In this document: positions 35,210 through 42,597 of the stretch, piece by piece | How positions within the stretch are numbered: the first letter of the stretch is position 1 | Layout: each line of letters begins with the position of its first letter | Source of the DNA: Natrinema saccharevitans | Lineage (GTDB): Archaea > Halobacteriota > Halobacteria > Halobacteriales > Natrialbaceae | DNA: 64,000 nucleotides | Direction: 5' to 3' | NCBI RefSeq assembly: GCF_001953745.1 | Contig: NZ_LWLN01000001.1 | Coordinates: 372,001-436,000 of the forward strand | Notes under the pieces: model-generated | What the model was told of the DNA's origin: nothing | Database searches by the model: none | Seen by the model: only the letters and a program-made list of their open reading frames with translations | Position numbers and translations under genes: made by a program

Positions 35210-35815
35210 ATGGACGTCATCCCTCCGTTCTGGATAGGCCTACTCTTGGCCACCCCGCTGCTCTCGCTGGCGTACGTAATGACCGTCTACGTTGTGGTAC
35301 GCCGTTGGCTCCCGATCAACTTTCGTCGGTATGCCCACTGGTTTAACAGCGGTTTACTGGTAGTCATCGGTACTGCTGTTGTATTTGCCAGTCCGATCGA
35401 GATCCCACTGGCGTTTCGGTGGCTGTATCCTGTGGCGATTCCGCTCGGGATCGGCGTGTACGCCGTTGATACGTACATCAAGACACGTGTGGTCGGGGAT
35501 CCTATCGGAAAGGGGACGGAAGCGCTGGTGACGATGGCGCCCGTATTATTCGTTCCGATTTTCGAGGAGGTTATTTTCAGAGCGGGCTACGTTTTTCTGT
35601 CCGATCGCTTCGGAACCGTGGTCTATACTGTCGGATCTGCCTTCTCGTTCGGACTCCATCATAGTGGTTACGGGAAGACAGAGATGCTATTTAAATTCGA
35701 GAACGGCCTCGTTTACGGGACGCTTTTCGTAGTGACTGGATCACTCGTACCCCCGCTGTTGGCACACTGTGGATACAACCTTGCAGCCGTTGTAGTCCAT
35801 ATCGACACGCCTTGA
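35210..35815 (+). CDS. CPBP-family intramembrane metalloprotease, SagE-like
   Basis: 201 residues, about six TM segments. The three CPBP/CAAX-protease motifs are in place: EE..R at E119, E120 and R124 (FEEVIFRAG), FxxxH at F147-H151, HxxxN at H186-N190. In streptolysin S loci, SagE of this family is thought to remove leader peptides or give immunity. Its position about 2.1 kb from the TOMM precursor suggests a similar role here (inference). Start at the ATG at 35210; the frame is open further upstream but without a hydrophobic start. Confidence 0.85.
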   Translation: MDVIPPFWIGLLLATPLLSLAYVMTVYVVVRRWLPINFRRYAHWFNSGLLVVIGTAVVFASPIEIPLAFRWLYPVAIPLGIGVYAVDTYIKTRVVGDPIGKGTEALVTMAPVLFVPIFEEVIFRAGYVFLSDRFGTVVYTVGSAFSFGLHHSGYGKTEMLFKFENGLVYGTLFVVTGSLVPPLLAHCGYNLAAVVVHIDTP

Positions 35816-36029
35816 CCGGCCGAAGAACTCCTCCCGATTCGATACTGAGCGTTTCCTTCGTACACCCAGACCTACGATTCGAAACGGCAGTCGTCAAAGT
35901 TGGAGCAACGCTTGCAAAGCGGTATGGATGTCCGTTTGACGATCCACGCCGGAACCTTTCACCGGCGTCCCCGACGTATAGGGCCGTATGAGTCCCTCGA
36001 CCGATTTAACTTCCGCTATTATCAATAAA

Positions 36030-36037
36030 TTAAATAC
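36030..36037 (+). promoter_or_regulatory. TATA box of the methyltransferase gene
   Basis: TTAAATAC, centre 27 bases before the ATG at 36060. This favours the shorter protein start over the in-frame ATG at 35988, which would place the TATA element inside the coding region. Confidence 0.55.
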
Positions 36038-36059
36038 ATATGCTTATTTTATTCGACGT

Positions 36060-36887
36060 ATGGATGTCCACTTCGGAGAGGTCGACTGGGAGAATATAGA
36101 CGACAGTCACGATCCGGAACAGTATATCGAGTACCTCGATTCGGTGTCTGATACGCAATGGGCTAAAGAAGCCAAAGAATACAGTTATCGAGCGCTCCGT
36201 CCGAACGAGGGGGATCGAATTCTCGACTTGGGATGTGGTATCGGGGTCGACGTAGACGGTCTCGCCGAATACGTCGGTGAGACGGGGACGGTCGTCGGAG
36301 CAGACAAGAGCGAATCGATGGTCGAAGAAGCAAGAAAGAGATACGGTGATCGAGAAAACACACGATTCGTCACCGACGATGGTATAGAACTATCGTTTTC
36401 ACGCGACGAGTTCGACCGATCGAGAACGTCCCGCGTCCTACAGCACGTCTCCCGTCCTAAAGTTGCTATTCAGGAATTAAAACGTGTGACTCGATCCGGT
36501 GGGCTGATCTGGGCCGTCGAACCGGATTGGGAGATGTATCTCCTCGATGCACCGAATTCCGAGATCGGGTCCGATATCATGGAACCTCAGTTCGTTCCCG
36601 TCCAGCACCCCTCGATAGGGCGGAAATTATACCGATTGTTCAGCGAGTCCGGGTTCGATGATATCGAAACGAACGCTCACACCGTCACGATCGCCGACGC
36701 CGAGAAAGCGACCCTTTCGTTCCGGTTGAAACCGAGACTGAAGGCGATGATAGAGACCGGTTTAATCAGTCAGGATGAGGCGGAGCAGTGGCTCATGGAA
36801 ATAAAACAGGCGTCGGAAAACGAGCAGTTTTTAGCGGCTGGAACTGCGTTCACTGTTGTCGCACGAGTTCCCCATCGCACCGATTGA
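36060..36887 (+). CDS. SAM-dependent methyltransferase (class I)
   Basis: 275 residues. Motif I ILDLGCGIGVDVDG (about 54-67), acidic end of strand 2 in VVGADKSESM (near 80), DEFDRSRTSRVLQHV near 118 (motif II region, where DVV is usual, here altered), then VEPDWEMYLLD near 147. Resembles small-molecule or peptide C/O/N-methyltransferases. It lies upstream of the TOMM precursor on the same strand, and RiPP methyltransferases are common tailoring enzymes; no substrate evidence beyond position. Slightly AT-rich codon use compared with the core genome. Confidence 0.82.
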   Translation: MDVHFGEVDWENIDDSHDPEQYIEYLDSVSDTQWAKEAKEYSYRALRPNEGDRILDLGCGIGVDVDGLAEYVGETGTVVGADKSESMVEEARKRYGDRENTRFVTDDGIELSFSRDEFDRSRTSRVLQHVSRPKVAIQELKRVTRSGGLIWAVEPDWEMYLLDAPNSEIGSDIMEPQFVPVQHPSIGRKLYRLFSESGFDDIETNAHTVTIADAEKATLSFRLKPRLKAMIETGLISQDEAEQWLMEIKQASENEQFLAAGTAFTVVARVPHRTD

Positions 36888-37223
36888 AACGAGTCTCCCC
36901 CTGGCTAGCATCACCAGCGACAGCGCATTCAACCGACGGACGCGGTTCTCCTGCATAGTCGCTGTATCCGTTGGCAATCGTTTTGATACCTCTCTCCCCG
37001 ACGGACCACGGATTTCGAACACTGGGTTGTGGGTCGTAAGTATCCCGCGGCGGAGACGCATATCCGAACGATTCTCGTCGACGGGAGAGACGGCATTCGA
37101 ACCCATCTAATGTGACATATCCTACATTGACTCCTGGCTCAAGCGTACCCACTGCTTTTCGATCCTCGGTTTGACTCCCGTCGTGCAACACGTCGGCTAC
37201 GGTGCTACCGCCAACTACGATTT
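36888..37223. other. Stretch without recognisable gene before the precursor
   Basis: Open frames here on the minus strand (36831-37106, 36850-37191) have no domain-like sequence, no RBS and Arg-rich composition, so I do not call them. The region may be decayed sequence of an inserted element. Confidence 0.4.
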
Positions 37224-37262
37224 GACATCCTCCCCACGCTAAACGACGGGGCTTTCTTCTCG
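37224..37262 (+). mobile_element. IS200/IS605-like end hairpin, left of the TOMM precursor
   Basis: GACATCCTCCCC-ACGCTAAACGAC-GGGGC: CCCC and GGGG with inner CG pairs form a stem-loop, in the style of haloarchaeal IS200/IS605 (TnpB-type) element ends that begin GACATCCTCCCC. Resemblance is from memory of such ends, not from a search. Confidence 0.45.
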
Positions 37263-37318
37263 AGTCTCCGGTAACTTTTCTCCCGATAGAATAGCTATTT
37301 AATAGTAATTAAGAAAAA

Positions 37319-37326
37319 TTTATATT
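37319..37326 (+). promoter_or_regulatory. TATA box of the TOMM precursor gene
   Basis: TTTATATT lies in an A/T-rich run and is centred 31 bases before the ATG at 37354, so the precursor mRNA has little or no leader. It supports expression of the short gene. Confidence 0.65.
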
Positions 37327-37353
37327 CTGTCGATTCTATTAGTAACTTGCAGT

Positions 37354-37467
37354 ATGGAGTTTGAAATTAGCGACGAGAGCGAGAATAGTGACGCAACTGA
37401 AGCGGTCGCGCCAGGTTCCTGCTCCTGCTGTGCAGGCGTCCTTCCCCCGTGTTGCTGCGGGACGTAG
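37354..37467 (+). CDS. TOMM (LAP) RiPP precursor peptide, 37 aa
   Basis: A short gene. The protein starts MEFEISDESENSDATEAVAP, an acidic leader with no Cys, and ends with the core SCSCCAGVLPPCCCGT. The core has six Cys, two Ser and one Thr in 16 residues, two Cys clusters around GVLPP, as in thiazole/oxazole-modified microcins. Genes for all three needed enzymes (YcaO, E1-like, SagB-type dehydrogenase) lie within 3.7 kb. Up to nine azole or azoline rings are possible. The leader/core boundary is probably near residues 19-22. TATA box and ATG fit a leaderless transcript. The peptide faces the enzymes' operon tail to tail, not in line with it. Confidence 0.9.
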   Translation: MEFEISDESENSDATEAVAPGSCSCCAGVLPPCCCGT

Positions 37468-37475
37468 GCAGTAGG

Positions 37476-37515
37476 TCGGCGTGAACCGCCTCGGGGTCAA
37501 GCCCCGGGGCATTTG
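37476..37515 (+). mobile_element. IS200/IS605-like right-end hairpin after the precursor
   Basis: A 9-bp stem GCCTCGGGG (37488-37496) with CCCCGGGGC (37502-37510) and loop TCAAG follows GTCGGCGTGAACC. This matches my memory of the right-end sequence of haloarchaeal TnpB-type elements. Lying nine bases after the precursor stop, it could also serve as a transcription stop for the precursor. No TnpA or TnpB gene is present between the two ends. Confidence 0.45.
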
Positions 37516-37747
37516 CCTTGACCGCCTGTAACCGTCAGCAGTTCGCTTCCGCATTGGCGCGGGAGTCAACTGTTCACAACTGTTCCCCGAATTTTTCGAC
37601 CACAGTCCGAGGGCTGTTTCGTACTGTGTCTCCGGTCGGTCGCAGCCAAGACTCCTCTCCCCCTGAAATCGTCTCTTCTGTTCTATCGTCGAATCGGTGT
37701 GGCTGTGATATGCGGACCGACTACGTCTTCCGTTCCGCGAGCGGAGC
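37516..37747. other. Gap between precursor and YcaO gene
   Basis: The precursor and YcaO genes converge here. A Cys-rich core-like second peptide was looked for in all frames and not seen. No gene supported. Confidence 0.5.
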
Positions 37748-39007
37748 TTACGGAAACGGATGCGGAACCTCATAGATGTCGCTCCCCTCACACCGCGGGT
37801 GTTCGTCGGGGATAGCCGACGGTACCTGTAACGGAATCAATTCGGGGACGATGACTTGAACGGCAGGAATGCCGACGTGGGCGGTTTCGGGTGTCGTTAT
37901 TTCGACGCAGATCGGCGTACATCCAGCAGCCTCGAGCCGGCGGAGACACTCGCTGTAGGTTGCCTCACCGAGCGGTTCATGACGAGGGGCACCTGGGTCG
38001 CCGTCGAGTAGGAATTCGACTTTAGCGAAGTTATCGGGGTTGCCGTACAACAAGACGTTGTCCTCGAAATTCCAGATCTCATCGCCGAACCGGACCGAGT
38101 CGGGACTCCGATCTGCTTTGAGCTTGTTAATATGTATCCAACCCTGTGCCGCTTCGATGAGCGCCTCCTCGATCGTTTCGCTCCGATCCGGGCCGGCAGC
38201 ACTACCGATCATGAACTTCGGATACTCATCGCGCTGATTGACGAGAACGGCCCCGTAGGCCGGTACATCGACCAGTGTGTCGTACTCGAAGAGATGATAT
38301 TCGAAGTGGTTGGTGGGCAAAAACGCTTCCAATCGGTCATCCAACCCGGGCACCCGTTCCGGAAGGATCTTTCGAGGAGACAAACGGTTGAGCCAGGTCT
38401 CCATGAACCCATCACGCTCGATGACCTCATAGAGCCCTGCCAGAATTGCGTCACGGGCGTTACGACCGGCAGCTGCCCCGTTCGAAGTCCCGATAAAGTG
38501 TCTCTCGTCGTTCTTGAGCGGCCCCTTGAAACTCCAGACGAGTTCCGCGGGAACATAGATCGTGTCTCCAGTGAGAAGGTTTACGCCTGCCGTCCAAGGG
38601 ATCGACGTATCCGTATCGATCGGTTCGATCTGTGGAATCGATCCGGGATCCGAATAGATATCCAAGTACTCAAAATCAACGACCTCGTGTTCTCGTTTCA
38701 TCTCGGCGTACGCGCCACGACAAATGCGATCTTCGTCGGGTATGTCCATGCAGTAGCGTTCGACGGTCTCACCGAATGCGGTCTGCAGGGCCGCGCTGAC
38801 GTTCTCACCCTTTCCCCCTGCTTCGATGCTGGATTTGTCGTCGTTGCGGAGTGTACTCGTATCGGTTTCGATGATCCCACTCGAGAGCAACTGCGGACTG
38901 GCCCGGTCGGAGTACCAGACGTTTATGCGTTTAATGATTCCAGTCTTTCGCCCGAGGAGCCACTCGTATTCGGCCGGAAGCGGTCGATCGTGTTCCGTAA
39001 TACGCAT
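37748..39007 (-). CDS. YcaO cyclodehydratase (TOMM D protein)
   Basis: 419 residues. Glu-rich ATP/Mg site segments: GENVSAALQTAFGETVERYC (E80, E83) and AILAGLYEVIERDGF near 190-204, and EALIEAAQGW near 284-293. C-terminus ends PHPFP, the PxPxP pattern typical of azoline-forming YcaO proteins. It uses ATP to activate amide carbonyls so that Cys/Ser/Thr of the precursor cyclise. The ATG at 39007 is two bases after the stop of the E1-like gene (39010), so both are translated from one operon. Separate C and D proteins, as in SagC/SagD, rather than a fused protein. Confidence 0.93.
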   Translation of the reverse strand: MRITEHDRPLPAEYEWLLGRKTGIIKRINVWYSDRASPQLLSSGIIETDTSTLRNDDKSSIEAGGKGENVSAALQTAFGETVERYCMDIPDEDRICRGAYAEMKREHEVVDFEYLDIYSDPGSIPQIEPIDTDTSIPWTAGVNLLTGDTIYVPAELVWSFKGPLKNDERHFIGTSNGAAAGRNARDAILAGLYEVIERDGFMETWLNRLSPRKILPERVPGLDDRLEAFLPTNHFEYHLFEYDTLVDVPAYGAVLVNQRDEYPKFMIGSAAGPDRSETIEEALIEAAQGWIHINKLKADRSPDSVRFGDEIWNFEDNVLLYGNPDNFAKVEFLLDGDPGAPRHEPLGEATYSECLRRLEAAGCTPICVEITTPETAHVGIPAVQVIVPELIPLQVPSAIPDEHPRCEGSDIYEVPHPFP

Positions 39008-39009
39008 AC

Positions 39010-40098
39010 TTATCCCTCCCTGCTCAGCCGCTCGAGTTTTCCCGCCTTGACTCGATCTCGGATCGTGATGAACCGCGGCGTGTCATCGCCGGGATCCTTT
39101 CCACAAATGTCACATCGAGGCAGCCGAAGCACGTCGTTAACCTCAACCGAGAGATCCAAGAAGTTGATCACAAGCGATCGGCCGACGGTAAAGGACTGAC
39201 CGTACGCGAGGAGGTGGAGAAAATCGATACTGGCGTACCCAGCGACCATTCGATTGTATGATGGGAGTCCTTCGGCCGCAAGTCCCGACTGTCGTGAGAG
39301 TGCTTCCCGATACATGTCGTACGTTTCGTCGTTAATGTTCGCCGCGATCCGGCGTTGCAGACAATTATAGCAGCCGGTCTCGCCCGGGAAAACCGTCGGC
39401 CCGACTAAGCCATCGAATCCGCTCACCTGAGCGAGCATCCAAGGCGTTCCGGTTTCGTCTGCGATCCTGCTCACTTCCTCGCCGAGAGCCGGGTAGGCCC
39501 GATCCGCAGCATAAATCACTGCAGTGGCGTCCGCGATGGCGTCGTTGTAATCCCCGTCAGCTACCTGCTGGAATCGCTCGTCCGAACGAAGATCCGACAC
39601 GTCGGCCCGGGCCTCCGGAATCGGCTGAGCGAAGCGTACCGTTCCGACGTCGCTTTCGATCAAGTCCCGAGCGACCTGTGGACCGATCGAACCCGCGTTG
39701 ATCACCAGCGCATCGGTTTCATCCAGTCGCCTGCGATCCTCGCGTTTGAACCGCGGCGAAAGCATCAACTGGGGGCCGCCGTAGTCGGTTCTGATATCTG
39801 CCCCGTCGTAGATTATATTCCGGTCTTCCATCCGCTCGAGCAACGACGTGATCGCCGCGTGGTCGTCTTCATCGAACGCCTCGAAGATTTCCTCGAGGGT
39901 GTGTTCTCCGTCCAAGTGTTCGAAGAGATCCCCGATCGCATCTTCCTCGTCCGTTTCCTCGATGGTAAGTACCGGCCCGGTCCACGGACCCGCCCTAATG
40001 TGGTACGTATTCTCTCCCGACTGGATCGCAACGAACGATGGATTCAATTTCGGCTTCTCCAGTCGCTCAATGGACGAATGTCCGCTGTCACGCATCAT
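39010..40098 (-). CDS. E1-like leader-peptide-binding protein (TOMM C protein)
   Basis: 362 residues. N-terminal winged-helix RRE-like (PqqD-like) domain (about 20-100: YHIRAGPWTGPVLTIEETDE, LFEHLDGEHTLEEIFEAF) to bind the leader peptide. Then an E1/ThiF-like fold with ALVINAGSIGPQVARDLIES (130-149). A structural zinc site is likely from CYNC (C243, C246) and CDIC (C329, C332). It partners with YcaO. The ATG at 40098 (or 40095) overlaps the end of the SagB-type gene. A longer frame (to 40167) would run deep into that gene and lacks support. Confidence 0.88.
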   Translation of the reverse strand: MMRDSGHSSIERLEKPKLNPSFVAIQSGENTYHIRAGPWTGPVLTIEETDEEDAIGDLFEHLDGEHTLEEIFEAFDEDDHAAITSLLERMEDRNIIYDGADIRTDYGGPQLMLSPRFKREDRRRLDETDALVINAGSIGPQVARDLIESDVGTVRFAQPIPEARADVSDLRSDERFQQVADGDYNDAIADATAVIYAADRAYPALGEEVSRIADETGTPWMLAQVSGFDGLVGPTVFPGETGCYNCLQRRIAANINDETYDMYREALSRQSGLAAEGLPSYNRMVAGYASIDFLHLLAYGQSFTVGRSLVINFLDLSVEVNDVLRLPRCDICGKDPGDDTPRFITIRDRVKAGKLERLSREG

Positions 40099-41011
40099 CT
40101 TCCACCTCCGCTGGAACCCCGACGAGGCCCGTATACACGATGCTTTCGTCGACGCCGTTGATATCAAGCACGTCTTCCATAGCGCGTTCGTTTACTGACG
40201 ATATCGGAATGGAGTGAAGGCCCAAACTCGTCGCCGCGAGCTGTACGTTTTGCATGATATGCCCCGATTCTTGAAGCGCAAATCGGTATCCACGGGTGCC
40301 GTACTTCGCTTTCGAGCGCCAAAACGCGGCGGTGAACAGGAGACTGACGGCTGCATCTTCTACCGTCACACCGCCCCCCTTCTGGAACGCATCCAGAACG
40401 TCGGAACACTCGGCTGCTCCACCCAGCTTTCGAAGCTTGTGGCCTTGTGGCACGTAGTAGTAGAGCCCTCGATCGAGCGACTGGCTATCGGTGAGTACTG
40501 CAAGATAGGTTTCGACCGGGTAGAGCCCTCCTCCAGACGGATACGCGCGAAGTTCCATTTCGACACCGGAGACCGGTCTTTCGTCGTTCGGGACGGAAGT
40601 CTCCGTAATGCCACAACTATAGTATAGTAGATTGGATAACGTCTGTCTGGAGATCCCCTCACCGGCATATGACCGTTTGGATCGGCGCCGTTTGATCGCG
40701 ACAGCCACGTCCGTCTCGAGCGACTCGTCGGGAGCAGGCAAATCCACGACTTCCCTCCCCTCGTAGTCCGGACTGATCTGCTGGCACACATATGTCATCG
40801 TCTCGTTCGTCAAAAACATCGATGTCGTCCGGTCGTCGATGCGGTTCGTGTTTTCGGTGAGTTTCGTATTTTCGTGGAATATCTCGGCAAGATCAGCGTC
40901 GAGAAATTCTTTGTGTGTGTACCGGTACAGGTCCTCCCGATCCGGCTTCGGACGCGTCGCTCGTCCACTGTACTCCGCCGTCATCAACTGGTTCAATATG
41001 GCTGTATCCAT
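40088..41011 (-). CDS. SagB-type FMN dehydrogenase (TOMM B protein)
   Basis: 307 residues, nitroreductase-fold. Conserved RRRSKRSY near 108-115, YPSGGGLYPVETYL near 155-168, and KYGTRGYRFALQESGHIMQN near 237-256 are the SagB landmarks (FMN binding and catalytic Lys/Tyr neighbourhood). It oxidises azolines to aromatic azoles. First gene of the sagB-E1-ycaO operon; the TATA-like TATATTTATT (41049-41040) lies about 33 bases upstream, giving a leaderless or short-leader mRNA. Confidence 0.93.
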   Translation of the reverse strand: MDTAILNQLMTAEYSGRATRPKPDREDLYRYTHKEFLDADLAEIFHENTKLTENTNRIDDRTTSMFLTNETMTYVCQQISPDYEGREVVDLPAPDESLETDVAVAIKRRRSKRSYAGEGISRQTLSNLLYYSCGITETSVPNDERPVSGVEMELRAYPSGGGLYPVETYLAVLTDSQSLDRGLYYYVPQGHKLRKLGGAAECSDVLDAFQKGGGVTVEDAAVSLLFTAAFWRSKAKYGTRGYRFALQESGHIMQNVQLAATSLGLHSIPISSVNERAMEDVLDINGVDESIVYTGLVGVPAEVEDDA

Positions 41012-41039
41012 TCTTGACTATGAATTTGTCTACCTAGAC

Positions 41040-41049
41040 AATAAATATA
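41040..41049 (-). promoter_or_regulatory. TATA box of the TOMM enzyme operon
   Basis: TATATTTATT in the minus direction, centre 33 bases before the SagB-type ATG at 41011. The whole 41012-41064 stretch is AT-rich, unlike the core chromosome. Confidence 0.6.
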
Positions 41050-41324
41050 TCTATTTTTAATAAGACAAGAACCAAACCATCACACACCCCGCGTCAACCA
41101 GTCTCCTCGGAGCGTTCGAAGGCGACTCGCTTGCCGACGCCATCTCGATTACGACCGGTGGATACGCTACGAGTGGAGTCGCCGCTTCCAGTACTGCCTC
41201 CGACAGTAACTGTGATTCCGAGAGAGAGTCGACGCGAAACTCCCCACCCCGTCTCACCATCGATACCGTCGATCGAATCACGACCGCGCTGGGACTTTTG
41301 TCGCTCGCCGTCGTACTCGTCCAT
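41050..41324. other. Intergenic stretch with an open frame fused to the rhomboid frame
   Basis: From 41064 the plus frame is open through to the rhomboid stop without a start codon, giving SLLGAFEGDSLADAISITTG and a Ser-rich part, then TM-like ALGLLSLAVVLVH before the rhomboid ATG. It could be the 3' remains of another gene cut by arrival of the RiPP island. I do not annotate it as a gene. Confidence 0.35.
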
Positions 41325-42020
41325 ATGAAACGGCGCTCTCGGTCACGATCACAGGTAGGGACGTACCTGCAGGCCGATTCCGGGACCGACGAGTCGGGGC
41401 CCCGCTCGAGCAGCGCCGTCCTCGAGGTGCTGGTCGTCTTCGTCCTCGTCTTCGTCGTCCAGGGGCTGACCGCGCTGGTCGGCGTGATGGGGACGTTCTT
41501 CGTCCTCGGACCGCCGCTGACCGCCAACCCGTGGACGATCGTCACGAGCGTCTACGCCCACGACGGCCTCGGCCACCTCGTCTCGAACGGCCTCGCCTTG
41601 CTGGTCTTCGGCTGGCCGGTCGCGCGAGCGACGACGCGGGCCCGCTTTCACGCCTTCGTCGCCGTGACGGGCGCGGTCGCTGGAACCGCCCAGATCGTTC
41701 TCACGCGACTGCTGGCGTCGGTGCCACTGGTCCCCGTCGCCCCCTCGCCCGGCGTCCTCGGTGCCAGCGGCGCCGTCTTCGCCCTGCTCGGCTACCTCCT
41801 CGCGTCGAACCGCCTCTCGAGCGGGCTGGGCTCGATCGTCGACGTCCCGCCCTGGCTGTCGGCGCTCGTGGTCGTCGGCCTCGCGGTCGCGGTCACCGCT
41901 GCGACCGCCTCCCCCGGCGTCGCCCTGCTCGCGCACTTCACCGGCTTCGTCGTCGGTGCCGTCGCCGGGCGGGCACGCGTCCTCGCTGTCGGAGCAGGGA
42001 GGGACTCCGCGAGAGTCTGA
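41325..42020 (+). CDS. Rhomboid-family intramembrane serine protease
   Basis: 231 residues, six TM segments. Catalytic Ser148 in GASGAVFALLGY, His near 203 in ALLAHFTGFVVG, and HLVSN (84-88) in the oxyanion-region helix. Cleaves TM segments of membrane proteins. The ATG at 41325 is chosen; a TTG at 41298 would add a hydrophobic stretch. Marks return to GC-rich core sequence next to the tRNA gene. Confidence 0.88.
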   Translation: MKRRSRSRSQVGTYLQADSGTDESGPRSSSAVLEVLVVFVLVFVVQGLTALVGVMGTFFVLGPPLTANPWTIVTSVYAHDGLGHLVSNGLALLVFGWPVARATTRARFHAFVAVTGAVAGTAQIVLTRLLASVPLVPVAPSPGVLGASGAVFALLGYLLASNRLSSGLGSIVDVPPWLSALVVVGLAVAVTAATASPGVALLAHFTGFVVGAVAGRARVLAVGAGRDSARV

Positions 42021-42117
42021 GTGATATCCTCGAATACCGTCCGCACCCGTGGTGGTGTCTCCCGACCCCGCGTCGAAACACAAGCCTCAAATAGAAACCA
42101 CGGATAGGAATGCGCGA

Positions 42118-42189
42118 GGGCTCGTAGATCAGTGGCAGATCGCTTCCTTCGCAAGGAAGAGGCCCCGGGTTCAAATCCCGGCGAGTCCA
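42118..42189 (+). tRNA. tRNA-Ala (anticodon CGC)
   Basis: Acceptor GGGCTCG pairs with CGAGTCC (one G-T wobble); anticodon stem CTTCC/GGAAG encloses TTCGCAA, anticodon CGC, codon GCG; T arm CCGGG-TTCAAAT-CCCGG. The D arm is GATC...GATC. No intron. The 3' end is the attachment site for the provirus that follows. Confidence 0.97.
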
Positions 42190-42190
42190 T
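42175..42190 (+). other. attL: 3' end of tRNA-Ala
   Basis: ATCCCGGCGAGTCCAT, repeated exactly at 60833-60848. These are the borders of the first provirus; the 5' side includes the tRNA itself, so integration leaves the tRNA intact. Confidence 0.88.
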
Positions 42191-42366
42191 TCGACTCTTG
42201 TAACGTTTCGAATTACCCGGTTAGTCGCGAGTCTCGCGACTGCTACCGAATTATACGCGGGTTCCGAATTCGTACAAACCCCCGTAGGAAATCGAGGGAC
42301 GAACGATGCCGAATTCGGGTCCGCGCAGTCCCGTGATTTCCGCGAAGGAAATCCGGGGTGGTCGGC

Positions 42367-42597
42367 GTGAGTACCACACTCTCGAGACAGGTAACGCAGT
42401 CTACCTGTCTCCATTGTGGCACTCATGTGACGGACCGGTTCCGCCGGGTCTTCGGCGACGACGAGGACCGGGCCCACCGCTGTGGTGACTGCGATACGTA
42501 CGCGCGTCTGAGCCGCGGGTCCGCCGCTGGTGTCGACGTGGCGGTCCCCGATCCGGAAACCTCCGAGGGCCGCCACGGGGGTGAGGCCGATGCGTAG
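42367..42597 (+). CDS. Small zinc-finger protein of haloarchaeal viruses
   Basis: 76 residues from the GTG at 42367. Two CxxC knuckles: CLHCG (about 14-18) and CGDCD (about 39-43), with HVTDRFRRVFGDDEDRAHRC between them, a pattern I know from many haloarchaeal viral or plasmid zinc fingers. First gene of the plus-strand operon; overlaps the next gene (ATG at 42590). Confidence 0.8.
   Translation: MSTTLSRQVTQSTCLHCGTHVTDRFRRVFGDDEDRAHRCGDCDTYARLSRGSAAGVDVAVPDPETSEGRHGGEADA

Noticed and set aside
35988..36059. Longer start for the methyltransferase
   Set aside because: The TATA element at 36030-36037 would lie inside the coding sequence; the ATG at 36060 fits the leaderless rule.
36850..37191. 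113-residue minus-strand frame next to the RiPP precursor
   Set aside because: No RBS or TATA element, no recognisable domain; noted as possible decayed sequence only.
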